Part shown: piece by piece, positions 44,080-55,183 of the stretch
How positions within the stretch are numbered: the stretch's first letter is position 1
Layout: the number at the start of each line of letters is the position of its first letter
Program-made: the position numbers and the translations under genes
Assembly (NCBI RefSeq): GCF_002479495.1
Contig: NZ_DLNQ01000015.1
Span: 199,476-263,475 of the forward strand
DNA length: 64,000 nucleotides
Source: Brevundimonas sp. UBA7506
GTDB lineage: Bacteria > Pseudomonadota > Alphaproteobacteria > Caulobacterales > Caulobacteraceae
Direction: 5' to 3'
Notes under the pieces: model-generated
The model's database searches: none
Told to the model about the DNA's origin: nothing
What the model saw: the letters and a program-made list of their open reading frames with translations, nothing else

Positions 44080-46499
44080 AGTTCACGCTTTCCTGGCTGA
44101 AGGACCACCTCGAGACCGAGGCCGACGCCCACCAGATCGCCGAGGCCATGACGATGGCCGGGCTGGAGGTCGAGGACGTTCACGACCCCGTCGCCGCCCT
44201 GGCCCCCTTCACCGTGGCCAAGATCATCTCGACCGCGCGGCATCCCGATGCCGATCGCCTGCAGGTCTGCCAGGTCGACACCGTCGACGGCATGAAGGAA
44301 ATCGTCTGCGGCGCGCCCAATGCGCGTCCGGGCCTGACCACCATCTACGCGCCCATCGGCGCCTATGTGCCCGGCCTGGGCGTGTCCCTGGTCGAGAAGC
44401 CGGTGCGCGGCGTCGTCTCGCACGGCATGCTGTGCTCGGCCTCGGAACTGCAACTGGCCGACGAGAGCGACGGCATTCAGGAGCTGCCGCCGGAAATCCC
44501 GGTTGGCGCCCCGGTCGCCGGTCTGTTCGGCGCCGAGCCGGTCATCGACTTCGAAGTGACCCCTAACCGCCCCGACTGGCTGGGCGTCGCCGGCATCGCT
44601 CGCGACCTGGCCGCCGCCAGCGTCGGCAAGCTGAAGCATTTCGACATCGCCGTGGTGCGCGGCGCCTTCCCCTCGCCGATCTCGGTGCGGCTGGATGCGC
44701 CCGAGATGTGTCCGGTCTTCGCCGGTCGCGTCATTCGCGGCGTCAAGAACGGCCCGTCGCCGGCCTGGCTGCAGAAACGCCTGACCGCCATCGGCCTGCG
44801 CCCGATCAACCGTCTGGTCGACGTCACTAACCTGATCGCCTATGACCGCGCTCGGCCCTTGCATGTCTATGACATGGCCAAGCTGTCGGGGACCGAGATC
44901 GTCGTGCGCGGGGGGCTGACCTCGGCCGAGACGGGCGAGCCCGAGCACCTGATCGCCCTGGACGGCAAGACCTACGCCGCCTCGTCGGCCGACTGCGTCA
45001 TCGCCGACGCCGCGGGCGAGCGCCCCATCGGCCTGGGCGGCGTCATGGGCGGCGAGAGCACCGGTTGCAGCGACGACACCACCGACGTCTTCCTGGAAAG
45101 CGCCTGGTTCGAGCCCATCGTCATCGCCCAGACGGGCCGCACCCTGGGCATTCACTCCGACGCCCAGTACCGCTTCGCGCGCGGCGTCGATCCGGTCTCC
45201 GTCACGCCGGGTCTGGAGCTGGCCACGCGTCTGATCCTCGACCTGTGCGGCGGCGAGCCGTCCGAGATCGTCTTTGTCGGCGAGCCGCCGGCCAGCCCGG
45301 CGCCCTTCGCCTTCGACCCGGCCTATGTGCAGCGCCTGACGGGCATGGAGCTGGCCGACGACCGCATCGGCACCATCCTGGGCCAGCTCGGCTTCCTGGT
45401 CACCGCGGGCGGTTCCGATCAGGCCGAACCCTGGACCGTGACGCCGCCGTCGTGGCGTCGCGACGTTGAGGGCCGTGCCGACCTGGTCGAGGAGGTGGCG
45501 CGCATCGAAGGCTTCGCCGCCCTGCCGAACACGCCCCTGCCCGAGGTCGCCCGCGCCCCCGGCGGCGTGCTCAGCCCGCGTCAGGCCCGCGTCCGCACGG
45601 CGCGTCGCGCCCTGGCCAGCCTGGGCTACGCCGAGGCCGTGACCTGGTCCTTCACCAAGCAGTCGACGGCCGCCCTGTTCGGCGGCGGCGACGAGCGTCT
45701 GGTGCTGGAAAACCCCATCGCGGCGGACCTCGACTGCATGCGCCCGTCGATCCTGCCCAACCTGATTCAGGCGGCGGCGCGCAATGCCGCGCGCGGCCAC
45801 GCCGACGCGGCCCTGTTCGAGATCGGTCCGATCTATCTGAACGACCAGCCGACCGGTCAGCGCACGGCCATTGCAGGCCTGATCGCGCCCCATCCCGATC
45901 GGCACTGGGGCGGTGCGGGCGAGGACGCCCTGTTCGGCCTGAAGGGCGACCTGCTCGCCCTGCTGGAAGAGATCGGCGCGCCGGTCGCCTCGCTGCAGCT
46001 GGCGCAGGGCTCGAACCAGAACTGGTGGCACCCTGGCCGTTCGGCCCGCCTGCAACTGGGACCCAAGAACGTCATCGTCGAGTTCGGCGCCCTGCATCCC
46101 CGCGTTCTCAAGGCCCTGGACGCCGACGGCCCCATGCTGGCCTTCGAGATCATCCTCGATTCCGTGCCGGAACCGCGTGGAAAAGGCGGCAAGGCCCGGG
46201 GCGCGGCGGATCTGCCGAACCTGATGCCGCTGTCGCGCGACTTCGCCTTCCTGATGGACGAGGCCAAGGCCGTGGGCGACCTGACCCGCGCCGTCGTCGG
46301 CGCCGACAAGAGCTTGATCGCCGAGGTGCGCGTCTTTGACGTCTATCGCGGCCAGGGCGTGCCGGAAGGCCAGAAGTCGGTGGCGATCGAGGTCGAGATC
46401 CAGCCGCGCGCCGCGACCCTGACCGAAGCGGAGATCGAGGCCCTGACGGCCAAGATCGTCGCGGCTGCCGGCAAGGCCGGCGGCACGCTGCGGAGCTGA
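44076..46499 (+). CDS. pheT: Phenylalanyl-tRNA synthetase beta subunit
   Basis: The 807-residue subunit begins [35 protein letters not shown]. It contains the tRNA-binding EMAP/OB domain ([28 protein letters not shown]), the B3/B4 editing region with [13 protein letters not shown], the B5 domain, and the ferredoxin-fold anticodon-binding domain ([17 protein letters not shown]). The ATG at 44076 overlaps the preceding stop in ATGA. Length is standard, so the intervening cassette did not damage pheT. Confidence 0.98.
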   Translation: MKFTLSWLKDHLETEADAHQIAEAMTMAGLEVEDVHDPVAALAPFTVAKIISTARHPDADRLQVCQVDTVDGMKEIVCGAPNARPGLTTIYAPIGAYVPGLGVSLVEKPVRGVVSHGMLCSASELQLADESDGIQELPPEIPVGAPVAGLFGAEPVIDFEVTPNRPDWLGVAGIARDLAAASVGKLKHFDIAVVRGAFPSPISVRLDAPEMCPVFAGRVIRGVKNGPSPAWLQKRLTAIGLRPINRLVDVTNLIAYDRARPLHVYDMAKLSGTEIVVRGGLTSAETGEPEHLIALDGKTYAASSADCVIADAAGERPIGLGGVMGGESTGCSDDTTDVFLESAWFEPIVIAQTGRTLGIHSDAQYRFARGVDPVSVTPGLELATRLILDLCGGEPSEIVFVGEPPASPAPFAFDPAYVQRLTGMELADDRIGTILGQLGFLVTAGGSDQAEPWTVTPPSWRRDVEGRADLVEEVARIEGFAALPNTPLPEVARAPGGVLSPRQARVRTARRALASLGYAEAVTWSFTKQSTAALFGGGDERLVLENPIAADLDCMRPSILPNLIQAAARNAARGHADAALFEIGPIYLNDQPTGQRTAIAGLIAPHPDRHWGGAGEDALFGLKGDLLALLEEIGAPVASLQLAQGSNQNWWHPGRSARLQLGPKNVIVEFGALHPRVLKALDADGPMLAFEIILDSVPEPRGKGGKARGAADLPNLMPLSRDFAFLMDEAKAVGDLTRAVVGADKSLIAEVRVFDVYRGQGVPEGQKSVAIEVEIQPRAATLTEAEIEALTAKIVAAAGKAGGTLRS

Positions 46500-46501
46500 G
46501 C

Positions 46502-47053
46502 ATGGCGGACAAGAAACCCTGGGCGGAGACCACCTTCGAGCGCAACCTGTTCCGTGCCCGCTGGCTGATGGCGCCCTTTTATCTAGGCCTGGTGGCGGCC
46601 CTGGTGATGCTGCTCGTCGTCTTCGTGCGCGAGCTGATCTACTACGTGCCGCAGGCCTTCATCGTCGGCGAAGGTCATATGGGGTCGGACGGCGCCATCC
46701 TGGCCATCCTCAGCCTCGTGGACCTGTCGCTGGCGGGCAATCTGCTGCTGATTGTTCTTTATTCGGGCTATGAGAACTTCGTGTCCAAGCTGGACCTGGA
46801 CGAGAACCATGTCGACCGGCCGCCGTGGATGGGCTCGGTCGACTTCTCGGGTCTGAAGATGAAGCTGATCGCCTCCATCGTGGCGATCTCGGCCATCTAC
46901 CTGCTCAAGAGCTTCATGAACATCGGCAAGCCGGGCCATCCCCTGGACGAGGCCGGGCTGATGTGGGCGGTGATCATCCACCTGACCTTCGTGGCCTCGG
47001 GCGTCCTGCTCGCGGTCATGGACTGGGTCGCCGCCAAGACTGACAAGCACTAG
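46502..47053 (+). CDS. YqhA family (UPF0114) inner membrane protein
   Basis: The 183-residue protein starts FERNLFRARWLMAPFYLGLVAALVMLLVVFVREL, typical of UPF0114, and has about four membrane helices (LSLVDLSLAGNLLLIVLY, LIASIVAISAIYLLKSFM, WAVIIHLTFVASGVLLAVMDWV). The conserved YSGYENFVSK and MNIGKP segments are present. The role is unknown. It starts 2 bp after pheT, so it is probably on the same transcript, and its TAG stop lies within the stem of a terminator. Confidence 0.9.
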   Translation: MADKKPWAETTFERNLFRARWLMAPFYLGLVAALVMLLVVFVRELIYYVPQAFIVGEGHMGSDGAILAILSLVDLSLAGNLLLIVLYSGYENFVSKLDLDENHVDRPPWMGSVDFSGLKMKLIASIVAISAIYLLKSFMNIGKPGHPLDEAGLMWAVIIHLTFVASGVLLAVMDWVAAKTDKH

Positions 47054-47079
47054 GGCTTCGCCCTAGTGTTTTCTTTTTG
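47047..47079 (+). terminator. Terminator overlapping the yqhA-like stop codon
   Basis: Stem CACTAGGGC with GCCCTAGTG and a TTC loop is followed by TTTTCTTTTT. The TAG stop codon is part of the left arm. It probably terminates the pheS-to-yqhA transcript. Confidence 0.92.
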
Positions 47080-47112
47080 GGGCCTATCGCGCTTACGCGC
47101 TACTTGAGGCCC
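47080..47112 (+). repeat. Dispersed hairpin repeat, variant copy G
   Basis: Outer arms GGGCCT and AGGCCC and inner stem GCGC/GCGC enclose a TTAC loop, with CTACTTGAGG at the right as in the family. It lies 26 bp after the yqhA-like stop, in sense orientation, directly behind the terminator. The outer stem is changed on both sides relative to GCGCT/AGCGC. Confidence 0.68.
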
Positions 47113-47294
47113 GCGATATTGGGGCTTCTAGCGGCGTCCGGGGGCTGCTGACAAAGGCTTGATCGGGTCAGGCGGCGTCGAATACGGTCAAGCAAGGTTC
47201 GGTTAACCTTAAAGCCCCAAGGCTGCCGCAAAAGACACGGACGGTGGGCCAAGCCCGCGACGATGGGCGACCCGTCCCTGTCAGGAGCCTCGAC

Positions 47295-47918
47295 ATGCAT
47301 CGCCGCCAACTGATCCGCACCAGCCTTGGTCTCGCCGCCGCCGGCGCCCTGCCAGCCGGCCTCGGCGCCTGCGCCTCGACGCGCCAGCCGACCGACCCCA
47401 ACTATCCGATCGCCTCGGATCAGACGGCTCAGGCCTATACCTTTGAGGAACTGGTCGCCGCCGGCTCGCGTGAAATGGGCATCGCCGCCGAGGCCATGGG
47501 CTCGGCCATCGAGCGCATCTTCGCCGAACAGGGCGACCGCCCGACCGCCTATATCGCCGGCGAGGAAGCCGCCGGGGCCGCCGTGGTGGGCGTGCGCTAC
47601 GGCCGCGGCGCCCTGCACATGAAGGACCTGTCCGCCTCGCAGGAGGTCTTCTGGCAGGGCGCCTCGGTCGGCTGGGACGTCGGCGGCAACGCCAGCCGGG
47701 TCTTCACCCTGGTCTACGGTCTCTATCACCCCGACATGCTCTATCGCCGCTACCCGGGCGTCGAGGGTTCGGCCTATCTGGTCGCGGGTCTGGGCGTGAA
47801 CTATCAGCGCGCCGACGGCATCGTTCTGGCCCCGATCCGCACCGGCGTCGGCCTGCGCCTGGGCGCTAATGTCGGCACCATGAGCTACAGCCGTCAGCGG
47901 AACATTCTTCCTTTCTAA
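47295..47918 (+). CDS. EipA/DUF1134 family envelope protein, probable Tat-exported lipoprotein
   Basis: The ATG at 47295 gives 207 residues. The N-terminus HRRQLIRTSLGLAAAGALPAGLGACAS combines a twin-arginine pair with a lipobox ending in Cys. The mature part matches DUF1134, with YTFEELVAAGSREMGIAAEAMGSAIERIF, GAAVVGVRYGRGALH, WQGASVGWDVGGNASRVFTLVYGLYH and VGTMSYSRQRNILPF. The Brucella member EipA is a periplasmic protein needed for envelope integrity. The stop codon lies in the turn of a hairpin. Confidence 0.85.
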   Translation: MHRRQLIRTSLGLAAAGALPAGLGACASTRQPTDPNYPIASDQTAQAYTFEELVAAGSREMGIAAEAMGSAIERIFAEQGDRPTAYIAGEEAAGAAVVGVRYGRGALHMKDLSASQEVFWQGASVGWDVGGNASRVFTLVYGLYHPDMLYRRYPGVEGSAYLVAGLGVNYQRADGIVLAPIRTGVGLRLGANVGTMSYSRQRNILPF

Positions 47919-47925
47919 GGAAGAA
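47905..47925 (+). repeat. Inverted repeat around the eipA-like stop codon
   Basis: Arms TTCTTCCTT and AAGGAAGAA are separated by TCT, and the TAA stop spans the junction. No T tract follows. It resembles the sucD case in placement but not in sequence. Confidence 0.6.
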
Positions 47926-47968
47926 GGGGCGCTAACGCTCGCGACGCGGTCGCTCGCTGCTTGAGCGG
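47926..47968 (+). repeat. Dispersed GCG-loop hairpin repeat, copy H1
   Basis: This copy starts 8 bp after the eipA-like stop in sense orientation. It has GGGGCGCTAACGCTC at the left, inner stem GCGAC/GTCGC with loop GCG, and CTCGCTGCTTGAGCGG at the right. It is the first of two tandem copies spaced about 50 bp. Confidence 0.8.
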
Positions 47969-47975
47969 CATTTTA

Positions 47976-48018
47976 GAGCGCTAGCGTCCGCCGCGCGGCG
48001 GCGGACTGTTTGAGCGCC
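47976..48018 (+). repeat. Dispersed GCG-loop hairpin repeat, copy H2, overlapping a CDS end
   Basis: The inner 9-bp stem is GTCCGCCGC with GCGGCGGAC around loop GCG, with outer arms GCGCT and AGCGC. It overlaps the 3' end of the convergent epimerase gene and encodes that protein's last residues on the opposite strand. Confidence 0.8.
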
Positions 48019-48919
48019 TTGAGGGGTGCGCTTGCGGCGAAGGCGCCGTGAGGATGCTTTCTAGCCCCTCGCGCCAGGTCGGGTATTGGGGCCGCCAGCC
48101 CAGCTCGGCCTTGGCGCGGGCGTTCGAGAGGCGCTTGGAGTCGTTGTAGAAGCGGCGCATGGCGTCCGACACCGACGGGTCGTCCAGCGACACCTCGGGC
48201 GGCAGGGGCAGGCCCAGCCGCGCCGCCGCCCCCGCCATCACCACGTCCGCCGGGGCCGGTTCGTCGTCGGACAGGGTGTAGGCGCGGCCTGGATGGGGAC
48301 GGGCCATGGAGGCGAAGAAGCCGGCCACGGCGTCCTCGACATGGATGCGGTTGAAGACCTGACCAGGCTTCTTCACCAGCCGCGCCGTCCCGTCGCGCAG
48401 GCGGTCGATCGGCGAGCGGCCTGGTCCGTAGATGGCGGGCAGGCGGAAGATTTGCACCGTCAGCCCCATGCCGCGCCCGGCGTCCAGCCAGTCCTGCTCG
48501 GCCCGCACGCGACGTGCCCCCTCCAGGCTGGCGGCGTTCAACTCGTCGTCCTCGAAGGCCCAGCCGCCCGCCCGGTCGCCATAGACGGCGGTCGATGAGA
48601 CATAGCCGATCCAGTCGGGATAGGCCTGGACGGCGCTGATGGCCGGGATCAGGGTCTTCAGGCCCGGGCAGCCGGCGCCGTCGGGCGCAGCGGTGATCAG
48701 GATGGCCGAGGCCTCGGCGACGGCGGCCTGCAAGGCGTGGACGTCAGTGGGATCGACCGCGACGACGCCGGCGTCTGTCAGCTCTTTGCGCCGCGCCGGA
48801 TCGCGCGAGGTGGCGAGGGCGCGGTTACCCCTGCGGATCGCCTCGCGCGCCGCCTCAAGCCCCAGATAGCCGCCGCCGAAGACCAGAAGCGAAGGGGCGG
48901 CGGGGGCAGGCTGGGTCAT
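47981..48919 (-). CDS. NAD(P)-binding SDR/epimerase-like protein (YeeZ-like)
   Basis: The 312-residue extended-SDR-like protein has the nucleotide motif LLVFGGGYLGLEAAREAIRRG and WIGYVSSTAVYGDRAGGW. FRLPAIYGPGRSPIDRL and FNRIHVEDAV follow. The usual YxxxK lysine is not evident, so catalysis by the classical mechanism is uncertain. The last dozen or so residues (SRRSNSPPPRGGR) come from hairpin repeat copy H2 and look like an accidental tail. It is 18 bp downstream of sqdB on the same strand, so a two-gene unit is likely. Confidence 0.8.
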   Translation of the reverse strand: MTQPAPAAPSLLVFGGGYLGLEAAREAIRRGNRALATSRDPARRKELTDAGVVAVDPTDVHALQAAVAEASAILITAAPDGAGCPGLKTLIPAISAVQAYPDWIGYVSSTAVYGDRAGGWAFEDDELNAASLEGARRVRAEQDWLDAGRGMGLTVQIFRLPAIYGPGRSPIDRLRDGTARLVKKPGQVFNRIHVEDAVAGFFASMARPHPGRAYTLSDDEPAPADVVMAGAAARLGLPLPPEVSLDDPSVSDAMRRFYNDSKRLSNARAKAELGWRPQYPTWREGLESILTAPSPQAHPSRRSNSPPPRGGR

Positions 48920-48937
48920 GGCGGTCCGGTCAGGCGA

Positions 48938-50173
48938 TCAGGCGGTCTTGCCGACGACGGGGGCGGCGGCGGGGGCTGTGTCCGCCCCCTGAGACTGCAG
49001 CGCTTCGGCGCGCTTGTCGTTCCAGGCCGAGACGCAGGCGATCTTGGATCGGTCGGCGCGGTCGGCGTAGCGGCGGGCGATGTCGGTCACGTCGGCCATC
49101 AGGCCCTCGGCCAGGGTGATGGGCTTCAGGCCCAGGTCGCGGAACTGGTCATTGGCGACGACCAGTTCGTTCTCGTCGGCTTCCTGACGCGGGTTGGCGA
49201 CGTTGTGGACTTCGGCGCCGGTCATGTCGGCCACCATCCGGGCCAGATCGCGTACGCGGCGGCTCTCGGTCATCTGGTTGAGGATCTTGACCCGGTCGCC
49301 GGACTTCGGCGGGTTGTTCAGCGCCAGCTCGACGCAGCGCACCGTGTCCTGGATATGGATGAAGGCGCGGGTCTGACCGCCCGAGCCGTGGACCGTCAGC
49401 GGATAGCCGACCGCCGCCTGCATCAGGAAACGGTTCAGCACCGTGCCGTAGTCGCCGTCATAGTCGAAGCGGTTGATCAGGCGTTCGTCCTGCTTCGTCT
49501 CCTCGGTCTGGGCGCCCCAGACGATGCCCTGGTGCAGGTCGGTGATCCGCAGCCCGTCGTTCTTGGCGTAGAACTGGAACAGCAGGGCGTCCTGGGTCTT
49601 GGTCATGTGATAGATGGAGCCGGGGTTCGGCGGGAACAGGATCTCCTGCTCGCTCGGACCGTGGTCGGTGTCGACCGTGACCTTCAGATAGCCCTCGGGG
49701 ATACGCAGGCCGGCGGTGGTGTAGCCATAGACCCCCATGGTCCCGAGGTGGGCCAGGTGGACGTCCCGGCCGCTCTCGACGATGGCCGCCAGCAGATGGT
49801 TGGTGGCGTTCAGATTGTTGTCGACGGTGTAGAGCTTGTGCCGCGCCGACTTCATCGAATAGGGGGCAGCCCGCTGTTCGGCGAAGTGGACGACGCTGTC
49901 GGGCGCCCAGTCCTTGATCTGGGCGACCAGTCGGTCGAACTCCTTGCCGACCGTCATGTTGACGAAGTCGATGGTGCGGCCGCTGACCTCATTCCACGCC
50001 TTGATGCGTTCGCCCATGGTGCGGATGGGGGTCAGGGACTGGACCTCCAGCTCATTGTCGATGTTGCGACGGCTGAGGTTATCGACGATCAGCACCTCCC
50101 AGCCGCGCGCCGAGAGGTGCAGGGCCGTCGGCCAGCCGCAGAAACCGTCGCCGCCGAGGATCATCACGCGCAT
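48938..50173 (-). CDS. sqdB: UDP-sulfoquinovose synthase
   Basis: The 411-residue SDR enzyme adds sulfite to UDP-glucose to make the head-group donor of sulfoquinovosyl diacylglycerol. Diagnostic segments are MRVMILGGDGFCGWPTALHLSARGWEV, SVVHFAEQRAAPYSM and HLGTMGVYG with the catalytic Thr. SIYHMTKTQD carries the Tyr/Lys pair, followed by LHQGIVWG and GDYGTVLNRFLMQAAVGYPLTVHGSGGQTRAFIHIQDTV. The galU product nearby makes UDP-glucose. No SqdX/SqdD-type sulfolipid transferase is visible in this window. The final 30 residues are Ala-rich and probably disordered. Confidence 0.92.
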   Translation of the reverse strand: MRVMILGGDGFCGWPTALHLSARGWEVLIVDNLSRRNIDNELEVQSLTPIRTMGERIKAWNEVSGRTIDFVNMTVGKEFDRLVAQIKDWAPDSVVHFAEQRAAPYSMKSARHKLYTVDNNLNATNHLLAAIVESGRDVHLAHLGTMGVYGYTTAGLRIPEGYLKVTVDTDHGPSEQEILFPPNPGSIYHMTKTQDALLFQFYAKNDGLRITDLHQGIVWGAQTEETKQDERLINRFDYDGDYGTVLNRFLMQAAVGYPLTVHGSGGQTRAFIHIQDTVRCVELALNNPPKSGDRVKILNQMTESRRVRDLARMVADMTGAEVHNVANPRQEADENELVVANDQFRDLGLKPITLAEGLMADVTDIARRYADRADRSKIACVSAWNDKRAEALQSQGADTAPAAAPVVGKTA

Positions 50174-50304
50174 CGGTAGAACCCTGTGTCGTCCATCACT
50201 CCCTCCTGCCTAGCCGATGGCGCGGGCAGGCGAAAGCGGCGGCGATGCAGGACCCCTGCGGCGGAACCGCGCCGGCTGCTGGGGCCTCGGGAACCCGCGC
50301 GGCG

Positions 50305-50664
50305 TTATCGGCTAGGGTGGGTTCTCAGCGCCGCGAGGATCACCGTGGGCTTGGCGGCGTAGCCGTCCGCGCGATGGGCGGCGACCTGGGCCCAGCCGTC
50401 CGCCACGGCGTCCCTGATGCACCAGTGGCGGACCAGATAATGGTCCATCGGCAGCTTGGCCGTGTCGCAGGTCCGCCGTGCCGCCGCCTTGAGCCGGCGG
50501 TCAAGAATTCCAGCCTGTGTCGGCTGGTTCAGGTCGAGGTCGGCATAGGAAACCATGACGGCTTCGGCGCCTTCGATGGGGCGAGTGGTTTGGATTTGGC
50601 TCTGAGCGCCGTTCGGTGCGGTTGCAGCCAGAAGCAGGACTGCTCCAATGATCGTCGATTGCAT
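50305..50664 (-). CDS. UrcA family secreted protein
   Basis: The 119-residue protein has a signal peptide (STIIGAVLLLAATAPNGAQSQ). A UrcA-type mature part follows: VMVSYADLDLNQPTQAGILDRRLKAAARRTCD, with two to three cysteines likely forming disulfides (RTCDTA, RHWCIRDAV). UrcA proteins are small exported proteins common in Caulobacterales and sphingomonads; their function is unknown. It stands alone between sqdB and galU. Confidence 0.85.
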   Translation of the reverse strand: MQSTIIGAVLLLAATAPNGAQSQIQTTRPIEGAEAVMVSYADLDLNQPTQAGILDRRLKAAARRTCDTAKLPMDHYLVRHWCIRDAVADGWAQVAAHRADGYAAKPTVILAALRTHPSR

Positions 50665-50821
50665 CTTGCGATCTCCTGATCGCCCTTCCGCTGCGCTTGT
50701 CCCTCCTCAAGACCAGCGACCGACTGATGTCTGACAACAGGTCGGCGCGCCTTTTGTTCTCATTGAAACGCGTCGTTCCGCCCGGCGAACGTCAAAAGCG
50801 CGTTCTCGGGGACGGACAAGT

Positions 50822-51700
50822 TCAGAGCAGGGCGGTGATCGCCGCCCGCGCCGCCTCGCCCAGGTCGGGACGCTTCAGGGCCAGGGCGACGTTGGCGCGC
50901 AGCAGGCCGATCTTGTCGCCGCAGTCGTGGGTCACGCCCTCGTACTCGTAGGCGGTGAAGGTCTGGGTCTTCATCAGCCGGTCCATGGCGTCGGTCAGCT
51001 GGATCTCGCCGCCGGCCCCGCTTTCCTGGGTTTCCAGCAGGTCGAAGATTTCCGGCTGCAGGATGTAACGGCCCGAGATCGACATATTGGACGGGGCGGT
51101 GCCCTGCTTGGGCTTCTCGACCATGCCCTTCATGGCGAAGCGGCGGCCGTCGCGGCTCGACGGATCGACGATGCCGTACTTGTGGGTTTCGGATTCCGGC
51201 ACGGCTTCGACGCCGATGACATTGCCGCCGACCTCGGCGTAGAGGTCCGCCAGCTGCTTCAGGGCGCCGGGCTGCGAATCGACGATGACGTCGGGCAGGA
51301 TGACGGCGAAGGGCTCATGGCCGATGATGTCACGGGCGCACCAGACCGCGTGGCCCAGGCCCTTGGGCTGCATCTGGCGGGTGAAGCTCATCTCGCCGGC
51401 GGTGGCCAGTTCGGCGTTCATGGCCGCCAGGATCTCGGTCTTGCCCTTGGCCGCCAGCTGGGCCTCAAGCTCGATCTGGTGGTCGAAATAGTCCTCGATG
51501 GCCTGTTTGGCGCGGCCAGTCACGAAGACGATGTGCTCGATCCCCGCCTCGCGCGCCTCTTCGACGATGTAGGACAGGATCGGCCGGTCGACGACGTTCA
51601 GCAGCTCCTTCGGCGTGGTCTTGGTGCCGGGCAGGACGCGGGTGCCCAGGCCGGCCACGGGGAGAACCGCCTTGCGAAGGCGCGCGGGGGAAGTCGTCAT
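50822..51700 (-). CDS. galU: UTP-glucose-1-phosphate uridylyltransferase
   Basis: The 292-residue enzyme makes UDP-glucose from UTP and glucose 1-phosphate. It starts KAVLPVAGLGTRVLPGTKTTPKELLNVVDRPILSYIVEEAREAG and contains GLGHAVWCARDIIG, FAVILPDVIV, MVEKPKQGTAPSN and the C-terminal YEYEGVTHDCGDKIGLL. UDP-glucose feeds the nearby sqdB product and cell-envelope polysaccharides. It is 85 bp downstream of glmS on the same strand. Confidence 0.97.
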   Translation of the reverse strand: MTTSPARLRKAVLPVAGLGTRVLPGTKTTPKELLNVVDRPILSYIVEEAREAGIEHIVFVTGRAKQAIEDYFDHQIELEAQLAAKGKTEILAAMNAELATAGEMSFTRQMQPKGLGHAVWCARDIIGHEPFAVILPDVIVDSQPGALKQLADLYAEVGGNVIGVEAVPESETHKYGIVDPSSRDGRRFAMKGMVEKPKQGTAPSNMSISGRYILQPEIFDLLETQESGAGGEIQLTDAMDRLMKTQTFTAYEYEGVTHDCGDKIGLLRANVALALKRPDLGEAARAAITALL

Positions 51701-51785
51701 CAGTCGTCCTGAAACAGCCGTTAGGCGCCTGTCATAGGCGCAAACCGTGACCGTTCCAAACGGCGCCTGAGGGTTCAGGTTCCCC

Positions 51786-53600
<1,815 letters not shown>

Positions 53601-53791
53601 GAGGTCTGCTCCGGTGAAGGGGCCGGGCGGTCACGCTTTGCGCGAGGCCGCCATAGGAGGTAAGCGAGAGGGTTCAGCCCGTCTCGCCCTTTGATTTTCG
53701 TCTAGGGGAAGCCAAGGCCGGCGACATCAAAAAATGGGTTTCGGAAGGTTTCTTTGCAAACCGTCCGGGCCGCCAGCGAAGGACGACGCCC

Positions 53792-55144
53792 TTGGGCGAG
53801 AGAAAATACTTCGGCACCGACGGCATTCGCGGTCGCGCCAACACCCATCCCATGACGGCCGAGGTCGCGCTGCGGGTGGGTCTGGCGGCGGGCAAGCTGT
53901 TCCGCACCGACGACGACCGTCGCCACCTGGTGGTGATCGGCAAGGACACGCGTCTGTCCGGCTACATGATCGAGCCGGCCCTGGTGGCGGGCCTGGCCAG
54001 CGTCGGCATGGACGTGCGCACCTTCGGTCCCTTGCCGACGCCGGGCGTGGCCATGATGACGCGCTCGATGCGCGCCGATCTGGGCATCATGATCTCGGCC
54101 TCGCACAACGACTACGCCGACAACGGCATCAAGCTGTTCGGCCCGGACGGCTACAAGCTGTCGGACGAGATCGAACTGAAGATCGAGGCCATGATGGACG
54201 AGGGGCTGGATCAGGATCTGGCCCCGGCCAACAAGCTGGGCCGGGTCAAGCGCATCGACGACGCCCCGCCGCGCTATATCGAGATCGCCAAGTCGGCCTT
54301 CCCCAAGCGGCTCAGCCTCAAGGGTCTGCGCATCGCCATCGACTGCGCCAACGGCGCCGGCTACCGCGTGGCGCCGACCACCCTCTATGAGCTGGGGGCC
54401 GAGGTCTTCCCCGTCGGCGTCGAGCCGAACGGCCTGAACATCAACGCCGAGTGCGGCTCCACCCATCCCGAGGCCGTGTCCGAGGCGGTGAAGCGTTATC
54501 GCTGCGACATCGGCATCGCCCTGGACGGCGACGCCGACCGGGTCATCGTCTGCGACGAAAAGGGCCATGTGGTCGACGGCGACCAGATCATGGCCCTGAT
54601 CGGTCTGGACTGGGCCAAACGCGGGCGACTGAACGGCAAGGGGGTGGTCGCCACCGTCATGTCCAACCTGGGGCTGGAGCGGAAACTGCAAGCCGAGGGC
54701 CTGACGCTGGAGCGGACCAAGGTCGGCGACCGCTACGTCATGGAGCGGATGCGCGCCGGCGGCTTCAACATCGGCGGGGAGCAGTCGGGCCACATCATCC
54801 TGAAGGACCACGCCACGACCGGCGACGGCCTGATGGCGGCGCTGCAGGTGCTGGCGGTTCTGGTCGAGACCGGCGTGCCGATGAGCGATCTGGCGCGCCA
54901 GTTCGAGCCGGTGCCGCAACTGCTGCAGAACGTGCGCTACAGCGCCGGCAAGCCGCTGGAGGACGCCAAGGTCAAGGCCGCCATGGCCGAGGCGGAGGCC
55001 GCCCTGAACGGCTCGGGCCGCCTGCTGGTGCGTCCGTCCGGCACCGAAAAGCTGATCCGCGTCATGGCCGAGGGCGACGACGAGGCCCTGGTCAAGCGGG
55101 TCGTCGCCGAGGTCTCGGCGGCGGTGAAGGCGGCGGGTCAGTAA
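53792..55144 (+). CDS. glmM: Phosphoglucosamine mutase, TTG start
   Basis: The 450-residue enzyme converts glucosamine 6-phosphate to glucosamine 1-phosphate. It begins [21 protein letters not shown], has the phosphoserine loop [17 protein letters not shown], the metal loop [17 protein letters not shown] and the C-terminal [15 protein letters not shown]. The start codon is TTG at 53792, with AAGGA eight bases upstream; no ATG or GTG fits the family N-terminus. It is divergent from glmS, so the two could share regulation. Confidence 0.97.
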   Translation: MGERKYFGTDGIRGRANTHPMTAEVALRVGLAAGKLFRTDDDRRHLVVIGKDTRLSGYMIEPALVAGLASVGMDVRTFGPLPTPGVAMMTRSMRADLGIMISASHNDYADNGIKLFGPDGYKLSDEIELKIEAMMDEGLDQDLAPANKLGRVKRIDDAPPRYIEIAKSAFPKRLSLKGLRIAIDCANGAGYRVAPTTLYELGAEVFPVGVEPNGLNINAECGSTHPEAVSEAVKRYRCDIGIALDGDADRVIVCDEKGHVVDGDQIMALIGLDWAKRGRLNGKGVVATVMSNLGLERKLQAEGLTLERTKVGDRYVMERMRAGGFNIGGEQSGHIILKDHATTGDGLMAALQVLAVLVETGVPMSDLARQFEPVPQLLQNVRYSAGKPLEDAKVKAAMAEAEAALNGSGRLLVRPSGTEKLIRVMAEGDDEALVKRVVAEVSAAVKAAGQ

Positions 55145-55149
55145 GGGTT

Positions 55150-55180
55150 CGGCGGGCGCCGCGAACGGCGCCCGCCTGCC
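55150..55180. terminator. GC-rich hairpin between glmM and the PLP enzyme gene
   Basis: Stem GGCGGGCGCCG with CGGCGCCCGCC and a CGAA tetraloop lies between two convergent stop codons. It lacks a T tract on either side, so it may act as a Rho-dependent or transcript-end barrier. Confidence 0.55.
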
Positions 55181-55183
55181 GCC

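Noticed and set aside
47200..47214. CtrA site before the eipA-like gene
   Set aside because: TTAACC is followed directly by TTAA with only two bases between, not the seven required.
53601..53660. glmS ribozyme
   Set aside because: No ribozyme core is visible upstream of glmS, and it is not expected outside Gram-positive lineages.
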